DNA of 64,000 nucleotides from Bradyrhizobium sp. Ghvi (GTDB taxonomy: Bacteria > Pseudomonadota > Alphaproteobacteria > Rhizobiales > Xanthobacteraceae). The stretch is from positions 496,001-560,000 of the forward strand of contig NZ_FOVU01000002.1 of the NCBI RefSeq assembly GCF_900115265.1. Direction: 5' to 3'. Positions within the stretch are counted from its first letter, which is position 1, and each line of letters opens with the position of its first letter. This document shows, one piece after another, positions 17,400 through 26,698 of this stretch. A model generated the notes under the pieces. It had not been told where the DNA came from and ran no database searches. It saw only the letters and a program-made list of their open reading frames with translations. Both the position numbers and the translations under genes were made by a program.

Positions 17400-18706
17400 T
17401 GCCCATGCTGATCGATCGCCGCCCAATCCTGCTTGCCAACGCCCGCGTCGTCGATCCCTCCAGGGATTTCGACGGCCCCGGCGACGTCCTGATCGCCGAC
17501 GGCATCATCCGCGAGACCCGCCGTGGCATCGGTGCGGCCGGCATCCCCGAAGGCACCGACGTCGTCAATTGCTCCGGCAAGATCGTGGCGCCCGGCCTGA
17601 TCGATATGCGCGCCTTCGTCGGCGAGCCCGGCTTCAGCCATCGCGAGACCTTTGCCTCGGCGAGCCAGGCGGCCGCGACCGGTGGCATCACCACCATCAT
17701 CTGCCAGCCCGACACTTTGCCGGTGATCGACAATTCGGCGACCGTCGACTTCGTAATGCGCCGTGCCCGCGACACTGCGATCGTCAACATCCAGCCGATG
17801 GCCGCGCTCACCAAGGGCATGCGCGGCGAGGAAATGACCGAGTTCGGCCTGCTGAAGGCGGCAGGCGCCGTTGCCTTCAGCGACGGCGACCGCAGCGTCA
17901 CCAATTCGCAGGTGATGCGGCGCGCGCTGACCTACGCGCGGGATTTCGACGCGCTGATCGTGCATCACACCGAGGATCCTGATCTGGTCGGCGAAGGCGT
18001 GATGAACGAGGGCGAGTTCGCTTCGCGCCTCGGCCTGATGGGCATCCCGAAGGCCGCCGAGGCCGTGATCCTCGAACGCGACATGCGCCTGGTCGCGCTG
18101 ACCGGTGGTCGCTATCACGCCGCCGCGCTGTCCTGCATCGAGTCGCTCGAGGTCTTGAAACGCGCCCGCGACGCCGGCCTTGCCGTCAGCGCCTCGGTCT
18201 CGATCAACCATCTCGCGCTGAACGAAAACGACATCGGCCCGTATCGCTCGTTCCTGAAGGTGTCGCCGCCACTGCGCGCCGAGGACGATCGGCGCGCGAT
18301 GGTCGCCGCCGTCGCCTCCGGCCTCGTCGATGTCATCATGTCCGACCACAATCCGCAGGACGTCGAGGTCAAGCGCCTGCCCTTCGCGGAAGCCGCTCCC
18401 GGCGCGATCGGCCTCGAGACCATGCTGCCGGCGGGCCTGCGCCTGGTCCATAATGAAGAGATGGACCTCAAGACGCTGATCCGGGCGATGTCGACCCGGC
18501 CCGCGGAACTGCTTGGCCTGCCGGGCGGAACCCTGCGCGCCGGCAGTCCGGCCGATGTCGTCGTGATCGACCCCGACGTGCCCTGGGTGGTTGATCCCGC
18601 CGACCTCAAATCCCCCTGCAAGAACACCCCGTTCGACGAAGCCCGCTTTACGGGTCGCGCAATCAGGACCATCGTTGGTGGGAGAACGGTGTACGAGCAT
18701 GTCTAA
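17399..18706 (+). CDS. Dihydroorotase homologue lacking the HxH metal ligands (PyrC'-like)
   Basis: A 435-residue amidohydrolase-fold protein that would be annotated as dihydroorotase. The N-terminal metal motif, normally DxHxH after PGLI, reads D69-M-R-A-F in [15 protein letters not shown], so both His ligands are missing. The late catalytic region reads SDHNPQD (D316) in place of the usual DHAPH. In other bacteria such inactive PyrC homologues sit next to PyrB and are needed for its dodecameric assembly, so a structural role is inferred. A separate active PyrC should exist elsewhere in the genome. It starts at ATG 17399, one base inside the pyrB stop. Confidence 0.88.
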   Translation: MPMLIDRRPILLANARVVDPSRDFDGPGDVLIADGIIRETRRGIGAAGIPEGTDVVNCSGKIVAPGLIDMRAFVGEPGFSHRETFASASQAAATGGITTIICQPDTLPVIDNSATVDFVMRRARDTAIVNIQPMAALTKGMRGEEMTEFGLLKAAGAVAFSDGDRSVTNSQVMRRALTYARDFDALIVHHTEDPDLVGEGVMNEGEFASRLGLMGIPKAAEAVILERDMRLVALTGGRYHAAALSCIESLEVLKRARDAGLAVSASVSINHLALNENDIGPYRSFLKVSPPLRAEDDRRAMVAAVASGLVDVIMSDHNPQDVEVKRLPFAEAAPGAIGLETMLPAGLRLVHNEEMDLKTLIRAMSTRPAELLGLPGGTLRAGSPADVVVIDPDVPWVVDPADLKSPCKNTPFDEARFTGRAIRTIVGGRTVYEHV

Positions 18707-19338
18707 TGGGCGCTGGCTATGTCGGCCATGGAGATCCCGCCATGGGGCTTGATGCATTCCTGCCGGTGGCCTTCGTCATCGGCTATCTCTTAGGCTCGAT
18801 TCCGTTCGGGCTAATCCTGACCAGGCTCGCCGGCACGCAGGATCTGCGCTCGATCGGCTCGGGCAATATTGGCGCCACCAACGTGCTGCGAACGGGCCGC
18901 AAGGGCCTTGCGGCAGCGACCCTGCTGCTCGATGCGCTCAAGGGCACCGCAGCCGTGGTAATTTCAGGCTACATCGCCGGCCCCAATGCCGCGATGGTGG
19001 CCGGTCTCGGCGCCTTCCTCGGCCACCTCTTCCCGGTCTGGCTCAAATTTCGGGGCGGCAAAGGTGTCGCCGTCTATATCGGCATCCTGCTTGGTCTGTT
19101 CTGGCCGGCGGCGCTGGTGTTCTGCCTGATCTGGCTCGCGACCGCCTTCACCACCCGCTATTCATCGCTCTCGGCGTTGGTGGCGGCCTTCATCACGCCG
19201 CTGTTCCTGTGGTGGTTCGGCCACCTCGCGCTGGCCTCGCTGTCCGTCGTGCTGACGCTGCTGCTGTTCTACATGCATCGCGAGAACATCAAGCGGTTGC
19301 AATCAGGAAAAGAAGGCCGCATCGGCGAGAAGGCTTAA
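18706..19338 (+). CDS. plsY: Acyl-phosphate glycerol-3-phosphate acyltransferase
   Basis: A 210-residue inner-membrane acyltransferase that makes lysophosphatidic acid from acyl-phosphate and glycerol-3-phosphate. It has five or so hydrophobic helices and the three PlsY loops: [37 protein letters not shown], and [19 protein letters not shown]. The start ATG overlaps the last base of the pyrC' stop (TAATG); [11 protein letters not shown] at ATG 18742 is an alternative that would trim a non-conserved leader. The order pyrB-pyrC'-plsY-(dprA)-topA is a conserved alphaproteobacterial string. Confidence 0.95.
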   Translation: MGAGYVGHGDPAMGLDAFLPVAFVIGYLLGSIPFGLILTRLAGTQDLRSIGSGNIGATNVLRTGRKGLAAATLLLDALKGTAAVVISGYIAGPNAAMVAGLGAFLGHLFPVWLKFRGGKGVAVYIGILLGLFWPAALVFCLIWLATAFTTRYSSLSALVAAFITPLFLWWFGHLALASLSVVLTLLLFYMHRENIKRLQSGKEGRIGEKA

Positions 19339-19530
19339 GTCGCGTTTCTTGCGTCAAAGACAACGCCTCGAAACAAGAAGTCGGAAAAAGTACGGATACC
19401 GCCGCACCCCTTCCGCATTATATTCCGAATCCTGTTCGCAACTTCCGTGCGCCTCAGGAACGGGAGTGGCGAACCGGTTCCATGCCTGTCATCCTGACAA
19501 ACAACAAATGGCGTTACGCGGTTGCTCAGA

Positions 19531-20694
19531 ATGAGCGAGAAGATTGTCGGCGCGCATGATGACGGTGGCTCGCAGGGCACTGCGGCAAGCCGCCTGCTCC
19601 TGAGCACCAACATCTGGTCCGACGCTCCCGCGCCGAAACCCGCTCCTGTTCTGCCGCCAGCGCCAACGCCCGCTCCCGCCGTGCAAGCGCCCGCGCCGGC
19701 CGTAAGGACGGTCGCGCCAGTCGAGCAGCCTCGTCTCAATCAATGGCCGCCGCGGAAGCTCTCGCTGGCGCTGCAGGGCGGCGGCACCTTTGCCGCCTTC
19801 ACCTGGGGCGTGCTGGAGCGGCTGCTGGAAGAACCTCATATCGAATTCGACACCATCAGCGGCGCCAGCGCCGGCGCCATCAATGCGCTGCTCCTCGCGA
19901 GCGGCCTCGCCGAAGGCGGCCCGGAAGCGGCGCGCGCGCGGCTGAACCGGTTCTGGCTTCGGCTGATGCACGAGGCCTCGTTTCGCTCGCTGATGCTGCT
20001 CGGTGGCTTCTCGCCCGCCGGAAGCTCGGTCGCGTTCGGGCCGACGCTGCGCTCGGGCCAGTTCGATCCGTTCGATCTCGATCCGCTGCGCCAGGCGCTG
20101 TCGCGCGACATAAATTTCGAGGTCCTGCGCGACGCAAGATGCCCGAAGCTGCTGATCGCGGCGACGCGGATCCGCGACGGGCAGCAGCAGATTTTCGGCA
20201 CCGACGCGATCACCGCCGACGTCGCGCTGGCGTCAACGTGTCCGCCCCTGGTTCACTGCGCCGTCGAAATTGACGGCGAGGCCTATTGGGACGGCGGCTT
20301 CGGCGGCAATCCGCCGCTGATCAAGCTGGCACAGCAATCGACGACCGCCGATTTGCTGCTGGTCCAGGTCACACCGACGCGCGACAGCTACGTGCCGATC
20401 ACACTCGCCGCGATCGATCGCCGCCTCGACCAGATCGCCGCGAACGCTGCGCTCAATGCCGAGATCGCGGCGATCGCATGGGCACAGGGTTCCGCCGCGC
20501 CTGCGCTGCGCCTCTCGAGGATCGCTGCAGAAGATCATGTTGACGGACTTGCGCAGCGCTCATCGACCGATCTCGGCCGCGGCTTCATCCGCCTGTTGCA
20601 CCGAAGCGGCCGCGAGGCCGCCGCGCGCTGGCTCGGCCAAGGCACCGTCAGCGCGAAAGCGCAACATCCCGTGCCCGTGCCCGAGCTAGCCTGA
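19531..20694 (+). CDS. Patatin-like phospholipase
   Basis: A 387-residue patatin-domain hydrolase. A Pro/Ala-rich linker (residues ~30-65) precedes the domain. The domain shows the oxyanion loop LALQGGGTFAAFTWG, the nucleophile elbow ISGASAGAINA (GxSxG) and the catalytic DGG in YWDGGFGGNPPL. The expected activity is cleavage of acyl esters from phospholipids, possibly secreted or membrane-associated; no clear signal peptide is visible. The gene lies between plsY and dprA, together with an opposing amidase gene, and its 3' end overlaps that gene by 9 bases. It interrupts the usual plsY-dprA adjacency. Confidence 0.9.
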   Translation: MSEKIVGAHDDGGSQGTAASRLLLSTNIWSDAPAPKPAPVLPPAPTPAPAVQAPAPAVRTVAPVEQPRLNQWPPRKLSLALQGGGTFAAFTWGVLERLLEEPHIEFDTISGASAGAINALLLASGLAEGGPEAARARLNRFWLRLMHEASFRSLMLLGGFSPAGSSVAFGPTLRSGQFDPFDLDPLRQALSRDINFEVLRDARCPKLLIAATRIRDGQQQIFGTDAITADVALASTCPPLVHCAVEIDGEAYWDGGFGGNPPLIKLAQQSTTADLLLVQVTPTRDSYVPITLAAIDRRLDQIAANAALNAEIAAIAWAQGSAAPALRLSRIAAEDHVDGLAQRSSTDLGRGFIRLLHRSGREAAARWLGQGTVSAKAQHPVPVPELA

Positions 20695-21930
20695 TTTCGC
20701 CAGCGCATTCTCCAAAAACCACGCCGCCGAAAGCGCGCCGGGATCGTTGCCGAAACGCGCGATCACCTGCACGCCGACAGGCAGGCCGCCAACCTTCATC
20801 ACGGGCACGTTGACGCAAGGATTGCCCATCAGCGTCCACAGCCTGTTGTAGCGAGGCGAACCGGTCGAGGCGAGCTCCTTGGCCGGCGCGGTCCCGGGCG
20901 CGGAATAGGTCAGCAGCACGTCAAAACCTTCGAACAGTTCGCCGATCTCCCGGCGGCCGCGGCGGGCAATTCGGCGGGCTTCGTCGTATTCCTTCGGCGT
21001 CAGCCCGACCGTTTCATCGAGGCTGGCGCGCAGCATCGGCGCGATCTCGTCGTGATGCTGGTCGAACTCCCAGGCGAGCGCGCGATGGGCTTCAAAATCC
21101 TGGATGATAGGGTGGATGCGCCAGGCTTCCTGCACCGCCTCGGGCAGATCGATGATCTGCACGCTGGCGCCGGCCTTCTCGGCCGCCTTGATCGCAGCCA
21201 GCAAGCCCTCCTCCGCCGCCGGCTCCACGGCCTCGGCAAACTCCTGCCTCACCACGCCGATGCGCGGCGCCTTCGCCGCGACGATGCCGGCGAACTCGGT
21301 GCGGCCGGTCATCGCCAGCAGTCCGCGCGCAAGATCCTCCGCGCGTGACCCGAACAGGCCGACCGTATCGAGCGCCCACGAATAGCATTTCACGCCGACC
21401 GTCGGCAGCATCCGGAACGACGGCTTGATCGCAGCCGCCCCGCAATAGGCCGCGGGCCGGATCACCGAGCCACCGGTCTGGGTGCCCAGCGCCAGCGGGA
21501 TCATGCCGGCGCCGACGGCTGCCGCCGAGCCCGATGACGAACCTCCAGGTGTATGGCCGGGATTGTGCGGATTGAGTGTCTGCGTCGGATCACGCGAAGC
21601 GAAGGCCGTGGTCGTGGTCTTGCCGATGATGGTGGCGCCCGCCCGCTTCAGCATCATCACCACCGGCGCATCGCTGCGCGGCTGCCAGCCGCGATAGATC
21701 TCCGAGCCCATCTCGGTCGGCATATCGGCGGTGTCGATGATGTCCTTGATGCCAACAGCGATGCCGCGCAATGGACCGGCGCCTTGCGCCTTCGCCGACT
21801 TGTCGTAACGGACGAAGGCACGAACGTCCTTCTCCTTGGCCTCGATCGCCGCGTGCGACTGGGCGATGGCGGCTTCGGGCGAAAGCTCCCCCGCTTCGAT
21901 GCGGCGCTGGAGGTCGGCAAGTGAGATCAT
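20686..21930 (-). CDS. Amidase (amidase-signature family)
   Basis: A 414-residue amidase-signature enzyme starting [20 protein letters not shown] at ATG 21928-21930. The catalytic set is visible: Lys in [15 protein letters not shown], the glycine/serine loop [15 protein letters not shown] and [14 protein letters not shown]. It is shorter than GatA and diverges after that, so it is not the tRNA amidotransferase. It probably hydrolyses small carboxamides. It converges on the patatin gene, overlapping by 9 bases. The substrate is unknown. Confidence 0.9.
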   Translation of the reverse strand: MISLADLQRRIEAGELSPEAAIAQSHAAIEAKEKDVRAFVRYDKSAKAQGAGPLRGIAVGIKDIIDTADMPTEMGSEIYRGWQPRSDAPVVMMLKRAGATIIGKTTTTAFASRDPTQTLNPHNPGHTPGGSSSGSAAAVGAGMIPLALGTQTGGSVIRPAAYCGAAAIKPSFRMLPTVGVKCYSWALDTVGLFGSRAEDLARGLLAMTGRTEFAGIVAAKAPRIGVVRQEFAEAVEPAAEEGLLAAIKAAEKAGASVQIIDLPEAVQEAWRIHPIIQDFEAHRALAWEFDQHHDEIAPMLRASLDETVGLTPKEYDEARRIARRGRREIGELFEGFDVLLTYSAPGTAPAKELASTGSPRYNRLWTLMGNPCVNVPVMKVGGLPVGVQVIARFGNDPGALSAAWFLENALAKSG

Positions 21931-22045
21931 GGCAAAATCCTTCTTATTGGCATCGCTTTTAGCATCGGGGCGAGACCGCGCAAGCGCACGTCCCTGTTGC
22001 GCAACGCCCTCAGGTTGTTCCATGCTGCCTCCACAAGGAGCCGAC

Positions 22046-23164
22046 GTGGACGCCATCAATCCAAATGTAGAGCTGACCGAGCAAGACCGGATCGACCGCC
22101 TGCGGCTGATCCGCTCCGACAATGTCGGGCCGCGCACCTTCCGTTCGCTGGTCGATCATTTCGGCACGGCGCGCGCCGCGCTGGAGCGGTTGCCCGATCT
22201 GGCGCGCCGCGGCGGCGCGGCACGATCGGGACGGATCTGCAGCGTGGACGAAGCGAAAGCCGAGCTCGCTGCGAGCCGCCAATTCGGCATGGCCTGGCTC
22301 GCGCCCGGCGAGAACGGCTATCCGGCACGGCTGGCAACGCTCGACGATGCCCCGCCGCTGCTCGCTGTGCGCGGTGACAACGCAACGCTGATGCGGCCGA
22401 TAATCGCGATCGTCGGCTCGCGCAACGCCTCCGGCGCCGGCTTGAAGTTCGCCGGCCTGCTCGCTCGCGAACTCGGCGAAGCCGGCTTCATCGTCATCTC
22501 GGGGCTCGCCCGCGGCGTCGACCAGGCCGCGCATCGCGCGAGCGTCGAGACCGGCACGATCGCGGTGCTCGCTGGCGGGCACGACTGCATCTATCCGCCC
22601 GAGCATGGCGATCTGCTCGCCGCGATCCTCGATCATCAGGGCGCTGCGATCTCCGAAATGCCGCTCGGCCACGAGCCGCGCGCCCGCGACTTTCCTCGCC
22701 GCAACCGGCTGATATCAGGCGCCGCGCTCGGTGTGGTCGTGGTGGAGGCGGCGCACCGCTCGGGTTCGCTGATCACCGCGCGCATGGCCGCCGAACAGGG
22801 CCGCGAGGTGTTTGCAGTCCCGGGTTCGCCGCTCGATCCGCGCGCGGCCGGCACCAACGATCTGATCAAGCAGGGCGCAACGCTGGTCACGGAAGCGTCC
22901 GACATCATCAACGCAGTCCAGCCGATCATGGAGCGGCCGCTGGTGCATCCGATCAGCGAGCCCGACGGCGAACCGTTCGAGAGCGATCCGCAAAGCCACG
23001 ATCGCGACCAGATCACTGACCTGCTCGGCCCCGCTCCCATCTCGATCGACGACCTCGTGCGGATGTCGGGCGCCTCGCCCGCGATCGTGCGCACCGTGCT
23101 GTTGGAGCTCGAGCTTGCCGGAAAGCTCGAGCGGCACGGCGGCGGATTGGTGTCTCTGATCTAG
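22046..23164 (+). CDS. dprA: DNA processing protein DprA
   Basis: A 372-residue DprA, which loads RecA on incoming single-stranded DNA during natural transformation and is kept in many species not known to be competent. The N-terminal helical part ([20 protein letters not shown]) is followed by the Rossmann domain: [49 protein letters not shown] and [13 protein letters not shown]-terminal winged helix ends at [12 protein letters not shown]. The start chosen is GTG 22046 with AAGGAG 5 bases upstream; ATG 22022 lacks a ribosome site. It overlaps the convergent HxlR gene by 4 bases. Confidence 0.94.
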   Translation: MDAINPNVELTEQDRIDRLRLIRSDNVGPRTFRSLVDHFGTARAALERLPDLARRGGAARSGRICSVDEAKAELAASRQFGMAWLAPGENGYPARLATLDDAPPLLAVRGDNATLMRPIIAIVGSRNASGAGLKFAGLLARELGEAGFIVISGLARGVDQAAHRASVETGTIAVLAGGHDCIYPPEHGDLLAAILDHQGAAISEMPLGHEPRARDFPRRNRLISGAALGVVVVEAAHRSGSLITARMAAEQGREVFAVPGSPLDPRAAGTNDLIKQGATLVTEASDIINAVQPIMERPLVHPISEPDGEPFESDPQSHDRDQITDLLGPAPISIDDLVRMSGASPAIVRTVLLELELAGKLERHGGGLVSLI

Positions 23165-23583
23165 CCGCCGTTGCGCTCGTCGAAGCGTGTGCGCGCGGAG
23201 GCGATCTGCTCCTGATGCGTGATCGCCCACTCGCCAAGCGCCTTCACCGGCTGCTGCAATCCGCGGCCGAGGTCGGTTAGCTCGTAATCCACGCGCGGCG
23301 GAATGGTCGGGAAGATCGTGCGCGTGACGAGGCCGTCGCGCTCGAGGCCACGCAGGGTCAGGGTCAGCATCCGCTGCGAGATGCCGTTGATCATGCGCTT
23401 CAGCTCGTTGAAGCGCTTCGGCCCGTCGCTGAGCATCATGATCACGAACACGCTCCATTTGTCGCCGACGCGGGACAGCACCGAGGCAACCCCGCGGCAG
23501 TCCGCGTGGTTTGGATCGGGCCTTTGGTGAGGCCTTGGCGCGACAGGCAAATCGCTGTGCTTCGGTTTCAATGATGTGCCCAT
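23161..23583 (-). CDS. HxlR family transcriptional regulator (1)
   Basis: A 140-residue HxlR winged-helix regulator, with C29 in the usual [20 protein letters not shown] opening. It continues [40 protein letters not shown] and [13 protein letters not shown]. Redox-responsive HxlR proteins use such a conserved Cys to sense quinones or electrophiles. It diverges from an AzoR-like flavoprotein gene with an 83-base gap, so control of that gene in response to quinone or azo stress is a reasonable inference. CACTCATGTAGTG in the gap (about 23621) is an imperfect palindrome. Confidence 0.92.
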   Translation of the reverse strand: MGTSLKPKHSDLPVAPRPHQRPDPNHADCRGVASVLSRVGDKWSVFVIMMLSDGPKRFNELKRMINGISQRMLTLTLRGLERDGLVTRTIFPTIPPRVDYELTDLGRGLQQPVKALGEWAITHQEQIASARTRFDERNGG

Positions 23584-23666
23584 GGCTCAAAAAAGTGCGT
23601 TCTTGCGGGGAATTTGACAGTCACTCATGTAGTGCGGGTTACAAATCTATACCATAGGTGCCCTCC

Positions 23667-24275
23667 ATGAAACTCCTCCATATCGACTCCAGCGTGCTCG
23701 GCCACCACTCCGTTTCCAGGCAGGTCTCCGCCGCCATCGTCGACCGGCTGAAACAGGCGACGCCCTCGCTTCAAGTCGTCTATCGCGACCTGACGCAGAC
23801 CCCACTCGCTCATCTCTCCGGATCGCATCTCGCGGTGGCCCAGGGCGCGCCCGCGCCGGCGGAACTCGGACCCGACCTCGCCGCGAGCGCAGCGGTGCTC
23901 GACGAGTTCCTCGCGGCCGGCATCGTCGTGATCGGCGCGCCCATGTACAACTTCACCATCCCAAGCCAGCTCAAGGCCTGGATCGATCGCATCCTGGTGG
24001 CCGGGAAGACCTTCAAATACGGCGCGACCGGGCCCGAGGGCCTCGCCGGCGGCAAGCGTGTGATCGTGGCGATTTCACGCGGCGGTCATTATGGCGCGGA
24101 CACGCCCTACGCGGCCGGAGAACATCTCGAAACCTATTTGCGCTGGGTGTTCGGCTTCATCGGCATCACGAGCGTCGAATTCATCCCTGCCGACGGAATC
24201 CAGCTCGGCCCCGAGCATCGCGAGAAAGCGATCACTGGCGCGCTTCAGGCGGCAACGGGCCTCCGCGCCGCTTGA
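23667..24275 (+). CDS. FMN-dependent NADH:quinone/azo reductase (AzoR type)
   Basis: A 202-residue flavodoxin-fold reductase starting [20 protein letters not shown], the AzoR opening where SxxxxxxSRxxS-like residues hold the FMN phosphate. It has [33 protein letters not shown] and [12 protein letters not shown], all typical of this family. It performs two-electron reduction of quinones and azo compounds, and so is protective. The start ATG is 2-3 bases after CCCTCC, so the ribosome site is not classical. A divergent HxlR regulator gene sits upstream. Confidence 0.93.
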   Translation: MKLLHIDSSVLGHHSVSRQVSAAIVDRLKQATPSLQVVYRDLTQTPLAHLSGSHLAVAQGAPAPAELGPDLAASAAVLDEFLAAGIVVIGAPMYNFTIPSQLKAWIDRILVAGKTFKYGATGPEGLAGGKRVIVAISRGGHYGADTPYAAGEHLETYLRWVFGFIGITSVEFIPADGIQLGPEHREKAITGALQAATGLRAA

Positions 24276-24342
24276 TCCACGCCGACATCATCAGCCGCCA
24301 AAGTATCTGCGGCGGCTGATGCCCGGCCGATGGCCGACGAAG

Positions 24343-24525
24343 TTAAAACCAGAAGCCTTGAACGCCCAGGATGACGACAACGAGCGACATGAGCAGGCCG
24401 ATACCCGAAAAAATGGCAACCCCGATGAACTCTGATGCCTCGGAGTGTTTGGCCGGAACCGCGGAGTGTTCAGTGTAAATACGCGGTGCTGAAATCGGCG
24501 AAGCAATGGGGGCTGCTTTCGGCAT
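24343..24525 (-). CDS. Small single-pass membrane protein, 60 aa
   Basis: A 60-residue protein starting MPKAAPIASPISAPRIYTEH, with AAAGGAGT just upstream of the ATG (24523-24525). The N-terminal half is Pro/Ala-rich and soluble. Residues ~33-58 (EFIGVAIFSGIGLLMSLVVV, then ILGVQGFWF) are one transmembrane helix with its C-terminus at the membrane face. There is no family assignment. The ribosome site and the clean helix support it as a real gene. It is monocistronic, between azoR and the SDR gene. Confidence 0.7.
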   Translation of the reverse strand: MPKAAPIASPISAPRIYTEHSAVPAKHSEASEFIGVAIFSGIGLLMSLVVVILGVQGFWF

Positions 24526-24705
24526 AACGGACTCCTTTTTAAAAATGAGTCTTTTGATCCCCGGCTCGTAGAAGGGTCTTTGCGTTGGACGCGAAGGTTC
24601 AATACATCACGCAAACTTCCGAAAATACATCTCGCCAGACGAGGGAACCGGCCGGCGCAACCGTTTGCGGAAGTGCGCCAGCCGATCAGTTTTCAGATCA
24701 CCTGA

Positions 24706-25479
24706 TCAACCGCGATAGATCGGCGCGCCGCTCGGCGAGGCCACCGCGCCGCCATCGACGAAGATCTCCTGGCCCTGAATGTGCGCGGCATCGTCCGAGG
24801 CCAGGAACAGCACTGTCTTCGAAATGTGGTCCGGCTCGCCAATGCGGCCAAGCGGCGTCATCAGCCCAATCCGCGTCTCGAACGCCTTCTCGGCTTCGGG
24901 CGTTGCGATGGCCGCGCCCCAGATCGGCGTGCGGATCGCGCCGGGCGCGACCACGTTGACGCGGATGCCGCGCGGCGACAGTTCCGAAGCCATGATCCGC
25001 GCCATCGCCCGCACGCCCGCCTTCGCCGCGCCGTAGGCCGAGTAGCCGGGAATGCCGAGCACTGAGATCACCGAGCCGTTGAGGATGATCGAGGCGTTGT
25101 CGTTGAGATAAGGCAGCGCCGATTGCACCGTGAAGAACACGCCGGTCAGGTTGGTGCTGATCACTTTCTCGAACGTCTCCAGCGTCGCCGAGCCGAGCGG
25201 CGTGCTGCCGGGGATGCCGGCATTGGCGAACACGATGTCGAGCTTGCCGAATTTTTCGGCGCCCTGCTTGATCGCAGCCTCGGTCGCGGCGATGTCAGTG
25301 GCATCAGCCACAACGGCCAGCGCATGCGGCCCCAACTCCTTCGCAGCCGCATCCAGCGTTGCCTTGTTGCGTCCGGTGATGATCACCTTTGCCCCCTCGG
25401 CCACGAACAACTTTGCCGTCGCCAATCCGATGCCGCCATTGCCGCCGGTAATCAGGGCCGTCTTGCCTTTCAGTCTCAC
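24706..25479 (-). CDS. Short-chain dehydrogenase/reductase
   Basis: A 257-residue classical SDR. The cofactor loop is ALITGGNGGIGLATAKLF, the NAG-type motif is VFANAGIPGSTPLG, and the active site has Ser (NGSVISVLG) and Y-x3-K in GYSAYGAAKAGVRAM. VAPGAIRTPIWG follows, and DHISKTVLFLASDDAAHIQG near the C-terminus. The TGRN after the second strand suggests NADP(H) preference, an inference. It diverges from an HxlR regulator, with a long inverted repeat in the shared gap. The substrate is unknown. Confidence 0.93.
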   Translation of the reverse strand: MRLKGKTALITGGNGGIGLATAKLFVAEGAKVIITGRNKATLDAAAKELGPHALAVVADATDIAATEAAIKQGAEKFGKLDIVFANAGIPGSTPLGSATLETFEKVISTNLTGVFFTVQSALPYLNDNASIILNGSVISVLGIPGYSAYGAAKAGVRAMARIMASELSPRGIRVNVVAPGAIRTPIWGAAIATPEAEKAFETRIGLMTPLGRIGEPDHISKTVLFLASDDAAHIQGQEIFVDGGAVASPSGAPIYRG

Positions 25480-25495
25480 GCTCGCCTCCGAGTAG

Positions 25496-25546
25496 TTGCA
25501 TGATTAAACCAGATTGCCATCTAGGCTTCATGGTTTTATAATGCAA
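25496..25546. promoter_or_regulatory. Inverted-repeat operator candidate between SDR and HxlR genes
   Basis: TTGCATGATTAAACCA (25496-25511) and TGGTTTTATAATGCAA (25531-25546) are inverted copies matching at 14 of 16 positions, with a 19-base spacer. They are the most AT-rich stretch in the divergent gap and probably overlap both promoters. HxlR proteins bind as dimers to such repeats, so autoregulation plus control of the SDR is likely. Confidence 0.6.
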
Positions 25547-25592
25547 CCACACAAGCGCGTGATCGGCCCTGAAGCCGTGCGAACGCGACAGG

Positions 25593-26069
25593 ATGAAGGC
25601 GATGGTGAAACGAACGAGCTTCGAAGGCGATTCATGCCCGATCGCGCGCTCGCTTGAGGCGCTCGGCGACTGGTGGTCGCTCCTGATCATTCGCGAGGCG
25701 CTGTTCGGGCTGCGCCGCTTCGGCGAATTCCAGAACAAGCTCGGCATGGCCAAGAACATCTTGGCCGCGCGGCTGCGCTCCCTCGTCGACCACGGCATTC
25801 TCGCGACCGCACCCGCCTCTGACGGCAGCGCCTACCAGGAATACGTGCTGACGCCGAAGGGCCACGGCACCTTCCCGATCCTGGTCGCGCTCCGGCAATG
25901 GAGCGAGGAATTCGACGATCACCCCGAGGAGATCGCAACCATCCTCGTCGATCGGGCCAAAGGTCGCCCGGTGAAGAAGCTCGAAATGCGCGCGGAAGAC
26001 GGGCGATTGCTCAGCCCGGCCGAGACCACGCTGAAGCCGCGCCCTGCGCCTCGACGGCGGTCGGCGTGA
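25593..26069 (+). CDS. HxlR family transcriptional regulator (2)
   Basis: A 158-residue HxlR regulator with the family opening EGDSCPIARSLEALGDWWSL and the winged helix LRRFGEFQNKLGMAKNILAA, then RLRSLVDHGILATA and YQEYVLTPKGHG. One Cys lies at the usual N-terminal position. The C-terminal ~40 residues are a charged tail (RPVKKLEMRAEDGRLLSPAE). The first ATG at 25593 follows ACAGG; ATG 25602 (MVKRTSF) is equally possible. It is divergent to the SDR gene and probably its repressor. Confidence 0.92.
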   Translation: MKAMVKRTSFEGDSCPIARSLEALGDWWSLLIIREALFGLRRFGEFQNKLGMAKNILAARLRSLVDHGILATAPASDGSAYQEYVLTPKGHGTFPILVALRQWSEEFDDHPEEIATILVDRAKGRPVKKLEMRAEDGRLLSPAETTLKPRPAPRRRSA

Positions 26070-26116
26070 TCAGCGAGTGCTAGTCACTCTGGAGCAGCCG
26101 CCACTCCACACCCGGT

Positions 26117-26213
26117 GTCATCGCCCGCGAGGGCAGGCGATCCAGTATTCCAGAGACGGCCCTGATTCCTCGATAGGCCGCGGCGTACTGGATTCCCAGC
26201 TTTCGCGGGGATT
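26117..26213. repeat. Second copy of the CCAGTATTCCAGA-class intergenic repeat
   Basis: GTCATCGCCCGCGAGGGC, CCAGTATTCCAGAGACGG and GCGGCGTACTGGATTCCC occur in the same order and spacing as in the element at 2387-2491. Located between the HxlR gene and a small minus-strand gene, and convergent to both. Confidence 0.7.
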
Positions 26214-26232
26214 GCGGAGCAATAGCCAACCC

Positions 26233-26499
26233 TCAGGACAGCTTGCGCCTGCTCCGGAGCCGCAGGTGCTCGTCGGCTTCGAGCTTGGTCATGCCCAAGA
26301 GATAATGCAGCACATCGAGCTTGTGCCGCTCGGCGAGCTTGCGCAAAGCGCCGACCTGCTCGGCGATGAAGGCCACGGCTTCATCGACGCCGCCCTCTCC
26401 TGGTTCCTCGCTGCTGGAGCCTCCCCGCGCGCCTGAAGCGGCGCGAGCCCGTCTCTTTCCCGGCTTTGCCACCAGCCCCACCCGAATCCATGCCCCCAC
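26233..26499 (-). CDS. Conserved small hypothetical protein upstream of topA
   Basis: An up to 88-residue protein. After a basic, Ala/Gly-rich N-terminus comes a helical block, VDEAVAFIAEQVGALRKLAE then RHKLDVLHYLLGMTKLEADE and HLRLRSRRKLS. The amphipathic helix pair looks like a genuine conserved small protein, of the kind seen in Bradyrhizobium as 'hypothetical'. The start is uncertain: GTG codons at 26499 and just downstream are possible, with no clear ribosome site. It diverges from topA. The role is unknown. Confidence 0.65.
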   Translation of the reverse strand: MGAWIRVGLVAKPGKRRARAASGARGGSSSEEPGEGGVDEAVAFIAEQVGALRKLAERHKLDVLHYLLGMTKLEADEHLRLRSRRKLS

Positions 26500-26698
26500 G
26501 GGACACTACGCCGACATCGGCCACAACTCCAAGGTGGTATTTCGCAACTTTCTCGATATGAAACTTTTCTTGATTCGCCGGGTTTCAACACCCCTCGATT
26601 TGACAGCGGCGGCCTCACCACCCATGTTCGGGGCGAAACGGCCGACCCGAATCTTGTCGATTTCGGCCTCAGATTTTCCCGTAAGTTACTGGAACTAC

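Noticed and set aside
17225..18757. A 510-residue minus-strand frame opposite pyrC'
   Set aside because: No ribosome site or family features; His/Asp/Arg-rich shadow of the plus-strand gene.
26321..26698. N-terminal extension of topA by ~126 residues
   Set aside because: The codons before ATG 26699 do not resemble topoisomerase, overlap another gene, and the ATG at 26699 gives the conserved MNIVIVESPAKAKTI start.
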